A model generated the notes under the pieces. The model ran no database searches and was not told the origin of the DNA. It worked only from the letters and a program-made list of their open reading frames with translations. Of a DNA stretch of 64,000 bases, positions 24,051-34,624 are shown one piece after another. The position numbers and the translations under genes are program-made. Origin of the DNA: Allorhizobium ampelinum S4 (GTDB taxonomy: Bacteria > Pseudomonadota > Alphaproteobacteria > Rhizobiales > Rhizobiaceae); NCBI RefSeq assembly GCF_000016285.1, contig NC_011989.1:1925001-1989000 (forward strand), in the 5' to 3' direction. Position 1 is the first letter of the stretch. Every line of letters starts with the position of its first letter.

Positions 24051-26972
24051 CTATTCTGCGGCTTGCGGCTTCTTCATCGGACGGCGCTCCAGCAACTCCC
24101 TGAGGAAGTGGCCGGTATAGGAAGCCTCTACTTTGACGATCTCTTCCGGCGTGCCTTGGGCAACGATCTGGCCGCCGCCATCGCCACCTTCGGGGCCGAA
24201 ATCGATGATGTGATCGGCTGTCTTGATGACCTCGAGATTGTGCTCGATGACCACGACGGAGTTGCCCTGATCGACCAGTTCCTGAAGCATTTCCAAGAGT
24301 TTGGCAACGTCATGGAAATGCAGGCCGGTGGTCGGCTCGTCTAGAATATACAGGGTGCGGCCCGTCGATTTCTTTGATAGCTCCTTGGCAAGCTTGATTC
24401 GCTGGGCTTCGCCGCCCGACAGCGTATTGGCCTGTTGCCCTACCTTGATGTAGCCGAGGCCGACATCGAACAGCGCTTGAAGCTTGTCGCGCACCGCAGG
24501 CACAGCCGAGAAGAATTCCACACCTTCCTCGACCGTCATGTCCAGGACGTCAGCAATCGACTTTGTCTTAAAGGTCACATCAAGCGTTTCGCGATTATAG
24601 CGCTTGCCGTGGCAGACGTCGCAAGTGACATAGACATCCGGCAGGAAGTGCATTTCAATCTTGATGACGCCATCGCCCTGGCAGGCTTCACAACGTCCGC
24701 CCTTGACGTTGAAGGAAAAGCGGCCGGGCTGATAACCGCGCGCCTTGGCCTCTGGAAGTCCAGAAAACCAGTCTCGGATTGGCGTAAATGCGCCGGTATA
24801 GGTGGCGGGATTGGAGCGCGGCGTGCGACCAATCGGCGACTGGTCAATATCGATCACCTTATCGATGAATTCGAAACCATCGATCCGGTCGTGATCGGCG
24901 GGGTTCTCGCGCGCGCCCATCACCCGTCGTGCTGCGGCCTTATATAATGTCTCGATCAGGAAGGTCGATTTTCCGCCACCGGAAACGCCAGTAACGGCGG
25001 TAAACACACCAAGTGGAATGGCCGCCGTGACATTCTTCAGATTGTTGCCCCGTGCGCCGATCACCTTGATCTGCTGACCTTTTTTCGGCTTGCGCCGCGC
25101 CGGCGGCACTTTAACGCCAAGCTCGCCGGTCAGATACTTGCCGGTCAGCGATTTGCTGTTGGCCATGATATCCTGCGGACTGCCCTTGGCAATCACCTGG
25201 CCGCCATGAATGCCTGCCGCAGGACCGATATCGACCACATAATCGGCGGCCAGAATGGCATCCTCATCATGCTCGACGACGATCACCGTATTACCGATAT
25301 CGCGCAGATGCTTCAGCGTATCGAGAAGGCGGGCATTATCGCGCTGGTGCAGGCCAATCGATGGCTCATCCAGCACATAAAGCACGCCGGTCAGGCCTGA
25401 GCCGATCTGCGAGGCAAGCCGGATGCGCTGGCTTTCACCGCCAGACAGAGTGCCGGAATTGCGCGACAGGCTGAGATAGTCCAGCCCGACATCGTTGAGG
25501 AAGCTCAAGCGTTCGCGGATTTCCTTGAGAATACGAACGGCAATTTCATTCTGCTTGTCGGTCAGCAGACCAGGCAGGGTCTCGAACCAGCCACCGGCAA
25601 CCCGGATCGACATTTCCGTTACCTGGCCGATATGCAGGCCGTTGATTTTCACCGCCAGCGCTTCCGGCTTCAGCCTGAAACCCTTGCAGGCCGGGCAGGG
25701 CGCGGCGGACATGTAGCGCTCGATTTCTTCTCGCGCCCAGGCACTATCGGTTTCCTTCCAGCGCCGCTCAAGGTTTGGGACGATGCCCTCGAAGGTCTTC
25801 GTCGCGCTATAGGAGCGCGCGCCATCGGCGTAGTGAAACTCGATCTTTTCTTCCGTGCCGTGCAAGATGGATTTCTGTGCCTCGGCGCTCAGATCCGACC
25901 ATTTGCTGGTCAGCTTGAAGCCGAAAGCCTTGCCAAGACCTTCAAGGGTCTGATCGTAATAGGGAGAGCTGGATTTTGCCCAAGGGGCAATCGCGCCGTC
26001 CTTCAACCGCTTGTCTGCCTCGGGAATGATCAGCGCTTCATCTATCTTCTGCTGGAAACCCAGGCCGTCGCAGGTCGGGCAGGCGCCAAACGGATTGTTG
26101 AAGGAGAAAAGCCGGGGCTCGATTTCCGGAATGGTAAAGCCGGAGACGGGGCAGGCGAATTTTTCCGAAAACAGCACCCGCTCATGGGTCTCGTTCAACG
26201 ACTTGTTGGCGGAACCGCCAGCCGAGGTTTCATTGGCCGGCAGCGGCTTGTCGGCAAATTCGGCGACCGCCAACCCGTCGGCAAGGCGAAGGCAGGTTTC
26301 CAGGCTGTCGGCCAGCCGCGAGGCCATGTCGGCCCGTACCACGACGCGGTCAACGACAATGTCGATATCATGCTTGTATTTCTTGTCGAGTGTTGGCGCC
26401 TCGGCAATTTCGTAGAATTGGCCATCGATCTTGACGCGCTGGAAGCCCTTCTTCATCAGCTCGGCGAGTTCTTTCTTATACTCGCCCTTGCGGCCCCGGA
26501 TCAGTGGCGCAAGAATATAAAGTCGGGTCCCTTCCTCAAAGGCCAGGACGCGATCAACCATCTGGCTAACGGTCTGGCTCTCGATCGGCAGGCCGGTGGC
26601 TGGCGAATAGGGCACGCCAACGCGGGCAAACAGCAGGCGCATGTAGTCGTAGATTTCGGTGACAGTGCCGACCGTCGAGCGCGGATTGCGCGAGGTGGTC
26701 TTTTGCTCGATGGAGATTGCAGGCGACAGGCCTTCGATCAGGTCCACATCGGGCTTCTGCATCATCTCCAGGAATTGCCGGGCATAGGCCGACAAGCTTT
26801 CGACGTAGCGGCGCTGGCCCTCGGCATAGATCGTATCGAAGGCCAGCGACGACTTTCCCGAGCCGGAAAGGCCGGTCATCACGATCAGGCTGTTGCGCGG
26901 CAGGTCAAGGTCGATGCCCTTGAGATTGTGCTCGCGCGCACCACGGATGGAAATCGTCTTCAATTCGCTCAT
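24051..26972 (-). CDS. uvrA: Excinuclease ABC subunit UvrA
   Basis: A 973-aa protein with two ABC modules. Walker A motifs are GLSGSGKS (residues 34-41) and GVSGGGKS (about 662). ABC signatures are [16 protein letters not shown] (about 509) and [16 protein letters not shown] (about 850), each followed by [10 protein letters not shown] or [10 protein letters not shown]. Zinc-binding cysteines are present in CPVSGF...CPTCDGLG and CEACQGDG...[10 protein letters not shown]. UvrA detects bulky DNA lesions and loads UvrB. It is divergent from ssb across a LexA box, as in many alphaproteobacteria. Confidence 0.98.
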   Translation of the reverse strand: MSELKTISIRGAREHNLKGIDLDLPRNSLIVMTGLSGSGKSSLAFDTIYAEGQRRYVESLSAYARQFLEMMQKPDVDLIEGLSPAISIEQKTTSRNPRSTVGTVTEIYDYMRLLFARVGVPYSPATGLPIESQTVSQMVDRVLAFEEGTRLYILAPLIRGRKGEYKKELAELMKKGFQRVKIDGQFYEIAEAPTLDKKYKHDIDIVVDRVVVRADMASRLADSLETCLRLADGLAVAEFADKPLPANETSAGGSANKSLNETHERVLFSEKFACPVSGFTIPEIEPRLFSFNNPFGACPTCDGLGFQQKIDEALIIPEADKRLKDGAIAPWAKSSSPYYDQTLEGLGKAFGFKLTSKWSDLSAEAQKSILHGTEEKIEFHYADGARSYSATKTFEGIVPNLERRWKETDSAWAREEIERYMSAAPCPACKGFRLKPEALAVKINGLHIGQVTEMSIRVAGGWFETLPGLLTDKQNEIAVRILKEIRERLSFLNDVGLDYLSLSRNSGTLSGGESQRIRLASQIGSGLTGVLYVLDEPSIGLHQRDNARLLDTLKHLRDIGNTVIVVEHDEDAILAADYVVDIGPAAGIHGGQVIAKGSPQDIMANSKSLTGKYLTGELGVKVPPARRKPKKGQQIKVIGARGNNLKNVTAAIPLGVFTAVTGVSGGGKSTFLIETLYKAAARRVMGARENPADHDRIDGFEFIDKVIDIDQSPIGRTPRSNPATYTGAFTPIRDWFSGLPEAKARGYQPGRFSFNVKGGRCEACQGDGVIKIEMHFLPDVYVTCDVCHGKRYNRETLDVTFKTKSIADVLDMTVEEGVEFFSAVPAVRDKLQALFDVGLGYIKVGQQANTLSGGEAQRIKLAKELSKKSTGRTLYILDEPTTGLHFHDVAKLLEMLQELVDQGNSVVVIEHNLEVIKTADHIIDFGPEGGDGGGQIVAQGTPEEIVKVEASYTGHFLRELLERRPMKKPQAAE

Positions 26973-27109
26973 AACAAAACTCGGTTTGGGAGAGAGCCGC
27001 AGGCAGGAATGCCGCTCCTTATTTAGTCACTGCTGCCGTCCTGTCGAGACGGGTACGTCGATTCTGCGTTGGATTCCGATAGAGTTGACTGCATCATACA
27101 AATTTATTA

Positions 27110-27124
27110 GAACAAAGAAAGAAC
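27110..27124. promoter_or_regulatory. LexA (SOS) box between uvrA and ssb
   Basis: GAAC-AAAGAAA-GAAC fits the alphaproteobacterial LexA operator. It lies 138 bases from the uvrA start and 128 bases from the ssb start, and could control both divergent genes. The other 260 bases of this 279-base interval show no further clear motif. Confidence 0.8.
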
Positions 27125-27251
27125 ATTTTTTGGTTTAGATTCTTCGCTGTGGATTACAGGTGATCTGCCTGCCCTTAATCGACAGGGATAGGATAAGGTT
27201 AAAATTGATTGGATTTGTAAGCCGCCCCATGGTGGCAGCGAGGTGAGTATC

Positions 27252-27782
27252 ATGGCTGGAAGCGTCAACAAGGTTATATTGATCGGCAATCTGGGAGCTG
27301 ACCCGGAAATTCGCCGTACCCAGGACGGTAAGCCGATTGCCAACCTGCGCATCGCCACGTCCGAATCCTGGCGCGACCGTAATTCCGGCGAGCGCAAAGA
27401 AAAGACTGAATGGCATAGCGTGGTGATCTTCAACGAAGGTCTCTGCAAGGTGGCCGAACAATATCTGAAGAAGGGCGCAACTGTTTATATCGAGGGCCAG
27501 CTTCAGACCCGTAAATGGCAGGACCAGAACGGCAATGACCGTTACTCGACGGAAATCGTCCTCCAGGGCTTCAATTCGACCCTGACCATGCTTGGCGGTC
27601 GTGGCGATGGGGCAGGCGGCGGTGCTGCCCGTGGCGGCAGCGATTTCGGCGGAGGGGGCGGTGGCTACGACGACTACGGCTCGGCCCCGGCCCGCAGCGG
27701 CGGTGCGTCGTCCGGCGGTCGCGGTGCCAGTGCGCCGTCGGGCGGATTCTCGCGCGATATGGATGACGATATTCCGTTCTGA
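27252..27782 (+). CDS. ssb: Single-stranded DNA-binding protein
   Basis: The ATG at 27252 ([20 protein letters not shown]) follows AGGTGAG; a GTG at 27243 overlaps that ribosome site. The 176-aa protein has an OB fold (residues 1-115; [53 protein letters not shown]), a Gly/Ser-rich linker and the acidic tip MDDDIPF that binds partner proteins. It protects ssDNA in replication and repair. Confidence 0.97.
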   Translation: MAGSVNKVILIGNLGADPEIRRTQDGKPIANLRIATSESWRDRNSGERKEKTEWHSVVIFNEGLCKVAEQYLKKGATVYIEGQLQTRKWQDQNGNDRYSTEIVLQGFNSTLTMLGGRGDGAGGGAARGGSDFGGGGGGYDDYGSAPARSGGASSGGRGASAPSGGFSRDMDDDIPF

Positions 27783-27824
27783 TCGGCAGGATCAGCAAAA
27801 TTTTTGATGTGATCGGAGGGGTCT

Positions 27825-28079
27825 ATGCCTGAAGATGAAACCAAAAGCAGACCGTCTCAATGGCGGATTATTCTTGCTTTCATACTCGATCTGTTCAGTT
27901 CATTTTTCGTCTTGGGTTATATCGTCGGTTATCTGAGCGGTGGTTTGACGCCAGACGGTTTTCAGTTGAACGGCTTACCCGCCTTCATCATGTTTGCTTT
28001 GGTTGTCGCCTATTTTGTCGTGTTCAATCGATTTCTGGGCGGTACGATCTGGAACCGGATATTGCGGGCGAACTATTAG
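27825..28079 (+). CDS. Small RDD-like inner-membrane protein
   Basis: An 84-aa protein with GGAGG upstream of the ATG. Two hydrophobic helices (WRIILAFILDLFSSFFVLGYIVGY and FIMFALVVAYFVVFNRFL) flank a short loop; the end GTIWNRILRANY resembles the close of an RDD domain (GGTIWKRIL). It lies 42 bases after ssb and may be cotranscribed. Function unknown. Confidence 0.75.
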   Translation: MPEDETKSRPSQWRIILAFILDLFSSFFVLGYIVGYLSGGLTPDGFQLNGLPAFIMFALVVAYFVVFNRFLGGTIWNRILRANY

Positions 28080-28154
28080 AAAATGTCCGTCCTAAACCGC
28101 CTGGGAAGGTTTCGGTTTTGCAATGGCGATGCCTTCATCGCCATTGCATGGGCA

Positions 28155-28784
28155 TCAAAGGTGAAATGCCGATTTGATGCCGTCAACGACGAATTGAACG
28201 GATAGGGCGGCCAGGATGACGCCGAGCAGGCGAGTTAGGATGGCCCGGCCTGTCACACCTAAAAACCGGTCGAGGCGGTCGGCGATCACCAGGGCCAGCA
28301 GTACGACACCAATGCACAGTCCGATGACCAGGATCAGTTCCGTGCGCTCTACCGGGCCGGGCAAGGCGCCAGCCAGCAGAATGGTGGCGGAAATGGCGCC
28401 AGGGCCAGCGATAAGCGGCAAAGCCAGCGGGAAAACGGCGATATTGTGCATATGATCGCGGGTAATCGCGTCTTCCGAGGTCTTTTCCTTACGCTCCTGG
28501 CGTTTTTCGAAGATCATCTCGAAAGCGATGGCAAATAGCATCAATCCGCCTGCGATACGGAATGCGCCGATGGAGATGCCAAGTGCTTCGAGAATGCTGG
28601 CGCCGAAAACAGCAAAGACCGCCAGGATGCCAAAGGCGATGGCCGCGCCACGCAAGGCCACTTGTTTGCGTTGCTGCCGGGTCATGCCGCGTGTCAGGCC
28701 AAGAAACAGCGGTGCCAGGCCCGGCGGGTCCAGCGTCACCAACAGGGTGGTGAAGGCATTGAGGAGAAGTTCGACATTGGTCAT
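28155..28784 (-). CDS. MarC-family integral membrane protein
   Basis: The ATG at 28784 (MTNVELLLNAFTTLLVTLDP) with AGGAGA upstream gives 209 aa, the usual family size. There are six hydrophobic segments, with family sequence LDPPGLAPLFLGLTRGM, FRIAGGLMLFAIAFEMIF and the central FPLALPLIAGPGAISATILL. Once linked to multiple antibiotic resistance, MarC itself has no established function. It stands alone, divergent from gyrA. Confidence 0.92.
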   Translation of the reverse strand: MTNVELLLNAFTTLLVTLDPPGLAPLFLGLTRGMTRQQRKQVALRGAAIAFGILAVFAVFGASILEALGISIGAFRIAGGLMLFAIAFEMIFEKRQERKEKTSEDAITRDHMHNIAVFPLALPLIAGPGAISATILLAGALPGPVERTELILVIGLCIGVVLLALVIADRLDRFLGVTGRAILTRLLGVILAALSVQFVVDGIKSAFHL

Positions 28785-29062
28785 GGATGTTCTCCTGTTT
28801 CGGTTTGGATAAAGGCCACAGATTGCGCGAAACTGGGGCGCGATGGTTTCTTCTACCATATACGGGCCGTTGAAGAGTGATTTCCGGCGCGTGGAGGCAA
28901 CGTCAAGCCAACAGTGACGGTCATTCGGGCAGATAGCGCCTCAGGGTTCAAGAAATGCCTTGTCATAGCCGCAAAAGCCTGTTCAAAACCTCCCAGCTAA
29001 TTGGCGCGGAAAGGGGCTTTCCGCTATAAAATCCCTAGTGATTCTAACAGGCGTGACCCGTT

Positions 29063-31855
29063 TTGACTGAGCAAAGCACACCCGGCGGCAAAATGCCGTC
29101 CGATATCGAACCCATTTCGATTATAACGGAGATGCAGCGGTCGTATCTCGATTACGCGATGAGCGTTATCGTCAGCCGCGCACTTCCCGATGTCCGCGAT
29201 GGTTTGAAGCCCGTTCATCGTCGCATTCTGTTTGGCATGTCCGAGCTGGGTATCGACTGGAACAAAAAATATGTGAAATGCGCCCGTGTAACCGGCGACG
29301 TGATGGGTAAATTCCATCCACACGGCAACTCGGCGATCTATGATGCGCTGGCCCGTATGGCGCAGGATTGGTCGCTAAGGCTGCCGTTGATCGACGGTCA
29401 GGGCAATTTCGGCTCCATCGACGGCGATCCGCCAGCGGCGGAACGCTATACCGAATGCCGCCTGCAAAAAGCCGCACATTCGCTCCTGGACGATCTCGAC
29501 AAGGACACCGTCGATTTTCGTGACAACTATGATGGCACGCTGTCTGAGCCTGTCGTCGTGCCAGCGAAATTCCCCAATCTGCTCGTCAATGGCGCTGGCG
29601 GTATCGCGGTCGGCATGGCGACGAATATTCCGCCGCACAATCTGGTCGAAGTCATCAATGGCTGTATCGCGCTGATTGAGAACCCGGCTATCGACTTGCC
29701 GGAACTGATGCAGATCATTCCCGGTCCCGATTTTCCGACTGGGGCGCTGATTCTGGGTCGAAGCGGCATTCGCTCTGCCTATGAGACCGGACGTGGTTCG
29801 GTGATCATGCGCGGTGTGGCGCGGATCGAACCGATGCGCGGTGATCGCGAACAGATCATCATCACCGAGATTCCCTATCAGGTGAACAAGTCGACGATGA
29901 TCGAGAAAATGGCCGAACTGGTGCGCGACAAGCGCATCGAGGGCATTTCCGACCTGCGTGACGAATCCGACCGTCAGGGCTACCGCGTCGTTGTCGAGTT
30001 GAAGCGCGATGCCAATGCGGACGTGATCCTCAATCAGCTCTACCGTTATACGCCGCTGCAAAGCTCGTTCGGCTGCAACATGGTGGCGCTGAATGGCGGC
30101 AAGCCGGAACAGTTGACGCTGCTCGACATGCTGCGGGCTTTCGTCAGCTTCCGCGAGGAGGTTATTAGCCGGCGAACAAAGTACCTGCTGCGCAAGGCGC
30201 GTGACCGCGCCCATGTGCTGGTTGGCCTCGCCATTGCCGTTGCCAATATCGATGAAGTCATCCGGCTGATCCGCCAGGCGCCAGATCCACAAACAGCGCG
30301 CGAGCAGTTGATGGAGCGGCGCTGGCCGGCAGCTGATGTCGAAAGTCTGATCCGGCTGATCGATGATCCGCGCCATCGGATCAACGAGGACAACACCTAT
30401 AACCTGTCGGAAGAGCAGGCCCGCGCTATCCTTGAATTGCGTCTTGCTCGCCTGACGGCCCTTGGTCGCGATGAAATCGACGAGGAATTGAACAAGATCG
30501 GGGCGGAAATCTCCGATTATCTCGATATTCTGTCGTCTCGCACGCGGATTCAAACCATCGTTGTCGATGAGCTTGTCGCCGTGCGCGATGAATTTGGCAC
30601 GCCACGCCGCAGCCAGATCATGGAGGGCGGTCCTGATATGGACGATGAGGATCTCATCGCCCGTGAAGACATGGTGGTGACCGTTTCGCATCTCGGCTAT
30701 ATCAAGCGTGTTCCGCTGGTCACCTATCGCGCCCAGCGTCGCGGCGGCAAGGGTCGCTCCGGTATGGCAACCCGCGATGAGGATTTCGTTACCCGGCTAT
30801 TTGTTGCCAATACCCATACGCCGGTTCTGTTCTTCTCGTCACGCGGAATCGTCTACAAGGAGAAGGTCTGGCGTCTGCCGATCGGCACCCCACAGTCGCG
30901 TGGCAAGGCACTGATTAACATGCTGCCACTGGAGCCAGGCGAGCGGATCACAACGATCATGCCGCTGCCCGAGGATGAGGCAAGCTGGGATAATCTCGAC
31001 GTGATGTTCTCGACGACGCGGGGCACCGTGCGTCGTAACAAGTTGAGTGATTTTGTTCAGGTCAACCGCAATGGCAAAATTGCGATGAAGCTTGAGGAAG
31101 AGGGCGATGAAATCCTCTCCGTCGAAACCTGCACGATTGATGACGATGTGCTTCTGACAACCGCTTTGGGCCAGGCGATCCGCTTCCCTGTCGATGAAGT
31201 CAGAGTGTTTGCCGGTCGCAATTCCATCGGCGTTCGCGGCATTTCGTTGCAGCCGAATGACCGGATCATCTCGATGACAATTCTCAGCCATGTCGATGCC
31301 GAACCATGGCAGCGTGCGGCCTATCTGAAGCGTTCGGCTACCGAGCGCCGCGCCAGTGGCGTGGATGAGGACGACATCGCACTGGTTGGCGAAGAGGTGG
31401 GTGAAATCGGTGATCTTTCCGAGGAACGTTATCAGGAACTGAAGGCACGCGAACAATTCGTGCTGACGATTTCCGAACGCGGTATTGGCAAGCGCTCATC
31501 TTCTTACGATTTCCGTACGTCGGGTCGAGGCGGCAAGGGCATTCGGGCCACCGACACGTCGAAGACATTGGAAATCGGCCAGTTGGTCGCCGCCTTCCCG
31601 GTCGAAGACAAGGACCAGATCATGCTGGTCTCAGACGGTGGTCAGTTGATCCGCGTGCCGGTTGATGGCATCCGCATCGCCAGCCGCGCCACCAAGGGCG
31701 TGACGATCTTCAATACTGCCAAGGATGAAAAGGTCGTATCGGTCGAGCGCATCAACGAGCCGGAAGGCGAAGAGGATGGCGAGATCGGCGCAGAGACCAG
31801 TGCCGAGGAGGGTGTCGCCACCGATACAGCGACGCCGGATGAGAGCGCGACCTAA
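29063..31855 (+). CDS. gyrA: DNA gyrase subunit A
   Basis: A 930-aa protein. The first in-frame start is TTG 29063 (stop TGA at 29054), with no strong ribosome site. It has the winged-helix/tower core (LDYAMSVIVSRALPDVRDGL), catalytic Tyr129 in ERYTECRLQKA, a quinolone-determining segment HPHGNSAIYDALARMAQ with the usual Ser90 and Asp94 (wild-type-like), the GyrA box QRRGGKG (from YRAQRRGGKGRSGM) and a six-bladed C-terminal wrapping domain, then an acidic tail. It introduces negative supercoils with GyrB. Confidence 0.98.
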   Translation: MTEQSTPGGKMPSDIEPISIITEMQRSYLDYAMSVIVSRALPDVRDGLKPVHRRILFGMSELGIDWNKKYVKCARVTGDVMGKFHPHGNSAIYDALARMAQDWSLRLPLIDGQGNFGSIDGDPPAAERYTECRLQKAAHSLLDDLDKDTVDFRDNYDGTLSEPVVVPAKFPNLLVNGAGGIAVGMATNIPPHNLVEVINGCIALIENPAIDLPELMQIIPGPDFPTGALILGRSGIRSAYETGRGSVIMRGVARIEPMRGDREQIIITEIPYQVNKSTMIEKMAELVRDKRIEGISDLRDESDRQGYRVVVELKRDANADVILNQLYRYTPLQSSFGCNMVALNGGKPEQLTLLDMLRAFVSFREEVISRRTKYLLRKARDRAHVLVGLAIAVANIDEVIRLIRQAPDPQTAREQLMERRWPAADVESLIRLIDDPRHRINEDNTYNLSEEQARAILELRLARLTALGRDEIDEELNKIGAEISDYLDILSSRTRIQTIVVDELVAVRDEFGTPRRSQIMEGGPDMDDEDLIAREDMVVTVSHLGYIKRVPLVTYRAQRRGGKGRSGMATRDEDFVTRLFVANTHTPVLFFSSRGIVYKEKVWRLPIGTPQSRGKALINMLPLEPGERITTIMPLPEDEASWDNLDVMFSTTRGTVRRNKLSDFVQVNRNGKIAMKLEEEGDEILSVETCTIDDDVLLTTALGQAIRFPVDEVRVFAGRNSIGVRGISLQPNDRIISMTILSHVDAEPWQRAAYLKRSATERRASGVDEDDIALVGEEVGEIGDLSEERYQELKAREQFVLTISERGIGKRSSSYDFRTSGRGGKGIRATDTSKTLEIGQLVAAFPVEDKDQIMLVSDGGQLIRVPVDGIRIASRATKGVTIFNTAKDEKVVSVERINEPEGEEDGEIGAETSAEEGVATDTATPDESAT

Positions 31856-31879
31856 GGGATCTCCTTTAGGTTAAAAACC

Positions 31880-31914
31880 AGAAGGCCATGGCGTTATCCG
31901 CGCCATGGCCTTCT
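31880..31914 (-). terminator. Terminator-like hairpin between gyrA and copA
   Basis: A 14-bp perfect stem (AGAAGGCCATGGCG / CGCCATGGCCTTCT) with a 7-base loop. On the minus strand it is followed by GGTTTTTAA, so it most likely ends copA; on the plus strand the T run is poor, although it may still protect or end the gyrA message. Confidence 0.7.
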
Positions 31915-31979
31915 GCGTTCTGATAATCTTTGTGCCAAAAATCTGCCCCGTGCTCGTTTGTCAGATGCAGAGCCTGCCT

Positions 31980-34439
31980 TCACGCCGGGCGTAACTTGCG
32001 CAGCCTGAGCGCGTTGGTCAGCACAAAGACACTGGACAGTCCCATCGCACCGGCGGCGAAGATCGGCGATAGCAATGTTCCATTGACGGGGTAGAGCAGA
32101 CCAGCCGCCAGCGGGATCAGCAGGACATTGTAGGCAAAGGCCCAGAACAGGTTCTGGCCGATATTGCGGATCACCGCCTTGCTGATGGAGATCGCCCGCG
32201 CCACGCCTTGCAGGTCGCCGGACATCAGCACGACATCGGCGCTTTCGATGGCGATATCGGAGCCGGTGCCAACTGCGATGCCGATATCAGCGGCGGACAG
32301 GGCCGGGGCATCGTTGATGCCATCGCCAACGAAGGCAAGCTTGCTTCCATCCTTGCGAAGACCGGCAATTGCCGCAACCTTACCGTCGGGCAGGACTTCG
32401 GCAATCACCGTGTCGATGCCGAGGCGGGCGGCGATAGCCTCCGCAGTGCGGCGGTTATCACCGCTGATCATCGCCACCTTGAGGCCAAGGTCATGCAAGG
32501 CGCGGATTGCCGCCGGTGTGGTTGCCTTGATCGGGTCGGCGACGGCCATCAGAGCCACGGGTTTGCCATCAATTGCCAGATAGAGCGGGGTTTTTGCGTC
32601 CAAACCGAGTTGTTCGGCGTCCTCGGCAAATGGCGAGAGATCAATGCCATGCCGGGTCAGCGCCCGGTCGGCACCAACAAGCACCTGATGGCCGGAGACG
32701 ATACCGCTGATACCGTAGCCTGGCTCTGCAACAACATCGGTTGCGATCTGGCGAGGCGCTTGTTCAGCCTCGGAAGCGGCCAGGATGGCTTTGGCAATCG
32801 GGTGTTCTGAGCGCGCCTCTAGGCTGGCTGCGAAGGACAGAATATCGGCGCGGGAAAAGCCGTCTGCCGCCATCAGATCGGTCAGTTCCGGCCTGCCTTC
32901 GGTTAGCGTGCCGGTCTTGTCGAGAGCCACGACCGTGACATCACGCAGGCTTTGCAAGGCTTCGCCCTTGCGAAACAGCACGCCCAACTCGGCGGCACGG
33001 CCGGTGCCAACCATGATCGAGGTCGGTGTGGCCAGCCCCATGGCGCAGGGGCAGGCGATGATCAGCACAGCAACCGCATTGACCAGCGCATAGCTGAGTG
33101 CAGGCGTGGGGCCAAACAACAGCCAGACAATGAAGGTGAGCAGAGCCGCCGCGATCACGGCTGGAACGAACCAGCCGGTTATCCGGTCCACCATCCCTTG
33201 AATCGGGAGTTTCGAGCCTTGCGCGGTTTCCACCATGCGGATGATCTGGGAGAGCAGCGTGTCAGCCCCGACCTTGGTGGCGCGAAACCGGAAGGCGCCG
33301 TTTTTGTTAATTGTACCGCCGGTTACTACGTCGCCGTCTGCCTTTTCCACCGGAACCGGCTCGCCTGAGATCATCGATTCGTCGATAAAGGAGCGGCCTT
33401 CGATCACCACGCCATCGACAGGAAGTCTTTCGCCGGGACGGATGTCCAAGATGTCACCGACGATAACGGCGGCAATGTCGAGATCAACAGGCTTGCCCTC
33501 CCGGATCACCCGCGCGGTTTTGGGGCTAAGGCCGATCAGCCGTTTAATGGCGTCGCTGGTCCGGCCTTTGGCACGACTTTCCAGCGTTCGGCCCAGCAGC
33601 ACCAGCGTGACGATAACGGCTGCCGCCTCATAATAGACATTGACGGTGCCTTGCGGCATCAGCCCCGGCATGAACGTGGCGACCAGCGAATAGCCATAGG
33701 CGGCGGATGCGCCCAGCACCACCAGCGAGTTCATATCTGGATGAAGGCCTATCAGGTTCGGCACGCCACGGCGAAAGAATGTGAGGCCAGGACCAAACAG
33801 CACTAGCCCGGCCAGCAGGGCCTGAAGCACCCAGCTGGTCTGCATGCCAAGCGTGTTCATCACCCAGACATGCAGGGCAGGAATGAGGTGCGACCCCATT
33901 TCGATGATGAAAACCGGAAGAGTCAGGAGAAAGGCAATCACAGTCATCCGCGTCAAGCGATGCGTCTCATCAGCGCGCTGATCGGGCAGGGGGTCGGACG
34001 GCGCTTCCGGATTGGCGGGTTTGCGAATGTGATAACCGGCCTGTTCAACGGCAGCCACGAGGGTCTGTCTATCCGTGTCTGCGGTGACAGTCACGGTAGC
34101 GCGTTCGGTTGCCAGATTGACCGCAGCTAAACTGACGCCTGGCACGGCGGCCAAGGCTTTTTCCACGCGCCGCACACAGGAGGCGCAGTTCATGCCGTCT
34201 ATGTCCAATTCCTGGGTCTCGATACGCGGCGCATAACCGGCCTGTTGAATGGCTGCCAGCACGGCGGCGAGATCCGGCTGCTGGGAAAATTGCACACTTG
34301 CCTTTTCACTGGCCAGATTGACCGAGGCAGACGATACGCCCGGCACGGCGACAATCGCCTTTTCGACCCGCCGCACGCAAGAAGCGCAATTCATGCCATC
34401 GATAGCGATGGTGGTTTCAAGGGTGTTGCTGGCATTCAT
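31980..34439 (-). CDS. copA: Copper-translocating P1B-type ATPase
   Basis: An 819-aa Cu+ exporter. Two N-terminal heavy-metal domains each carry GMNCASC. They are followed by eight membrane segments, the actuator motif SGEPVPVEK, the CPC metal site ([13 protein letters not shown], about residue 463), the phosphorylated Asp in [11 protein letters not shown] (about 503), [10 protein letters not shown] (HP motif) and [10 protein letters not shown]. The start at 34439 ([10 protein letters not shown]) is chosen because the predicted -10 box overlaps the earlier start at 34469. The MerR-type promoter implies copper induction through HmrR/CueR, which is not encoded nearby. Confidence 0.95.
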   Translation of the reverse strand: MNASNTLETTIAIDGMNCASCVRRVEKAIVAVPGVSSASVNLASEKASVQFSQQPDLAAVLAAIQQAGYAPRIETQELDIDGMNCASCVRRVEKALAAVPGVSLAAVNLATERATVTVTADTDRQTLVAAVEQAGYHIRKPANPEAPSDPLPDQRADETHRLTRMTVIAFLLTLPVFIIEMGSHLIPALHVWVMNTLGMQTSWVLQALLAGLVLFGPGLTFFRRGVPNLIGLHPDMNSLVVLGASAAYGYSLVATFMPGLMPQGTVNVYYEAAAVIVTLVLLGRTLESRAKGRTSDAIKRLIGLSPKTARVIREGKPVDLDIAAVIVGDILDIRPGERLPVDGVVIEGRSFIDESMISGEPVPVEKADGDVVTGGTINKNGAFRFRATKVGADTLLSQIIRMVETAQGSKLPIQGMVDRITGWFVPAVIAAALLTFIVWLLFGPTPALSYALVNAVAVLIIACPCAMGLATPTSIMVGTGRAAELGVLFRKGEALQSLRDVTVVALDKTGTLTEGRPELTDLMAADGFSRADILSFAASLEARSEHPIAKAILAASEAEQAPRQIATDVVAEPGYGISGIVSGHQVLVGADRALTRHGIDLSPFAEDAEQLGLDAKTPLYLAIDGKPVALMAVADPIKATTPAAIRALHDLGLKVAMISGDNRRTAEAIAARLGIDTVIAEVLPDGKVAAIAGLRKDGSKLAFVGDGINDAPALSAADIGIAVGTGSDIAIESADVVLMSGDLQGVARAISISKAVIRNIGQNLFWAFAYNVLLIPLAAGLLYPVNGTLLSPIFAAGAMGLSSVFVLTNALRLRKLRPA

Positions 34440-34468
34440 CGGTCTGGTTCCTATCCGGCTGCCAGCCA

Positions 34469-34499
34469 TAGATAAGGCTTCCCACTATGGGAAGGTCAA
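34469..34499 (-). promoter_or_regulatory. HmrR/CueR-type promoter of copA
   Basis: On the minus strand TTGACC (-35, 34494-34499) and TATCTA (-10, 34469-34474) are 19 bases apart. Between them lies the dyad CTTCCCA-tag-TGGGAAG (34478-34494). The long 19-base spacer with a central dyad is diagnostic of MerR-family activation, and CTTCCC arms are typical of copper regulators. Confidence 0.85.
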
Positions 34500-34560
34500 G
34501 GCGTGAACTGGAGAAATCTCACCATAGCGAGGGCTGCTGTTTGAGGCGCATCGCCGCAGC

Positions 34561-34574
34561 TTGACTTAAGTCAA
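34561..34574 (+). promoter_or_regulatory. FNR/FixK-type anaerobox upstream of ccoG
   Basis: TTGACTTAAGTCAA is a perfect match to the FNR/FixK consensus TTGAY-N4-RTCAA, 50 bases before the ccoG start. It predicts low-oxygen induction of ccoGHIS, as established for rhizobial fixGHIS. Confidence 0.88.
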
Positions 34575-34624
34575 GGTTACAAAGGGCGGGACGTGAAAAA
34601 CCTCTGATAACGAGAGGTGCCGTT

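Noticed and set aside
25632-27026. 464-aa plus-strand frame opposite uvrA
   Set aside because: Antisense shadow of UvrA; no start signal or family motif.
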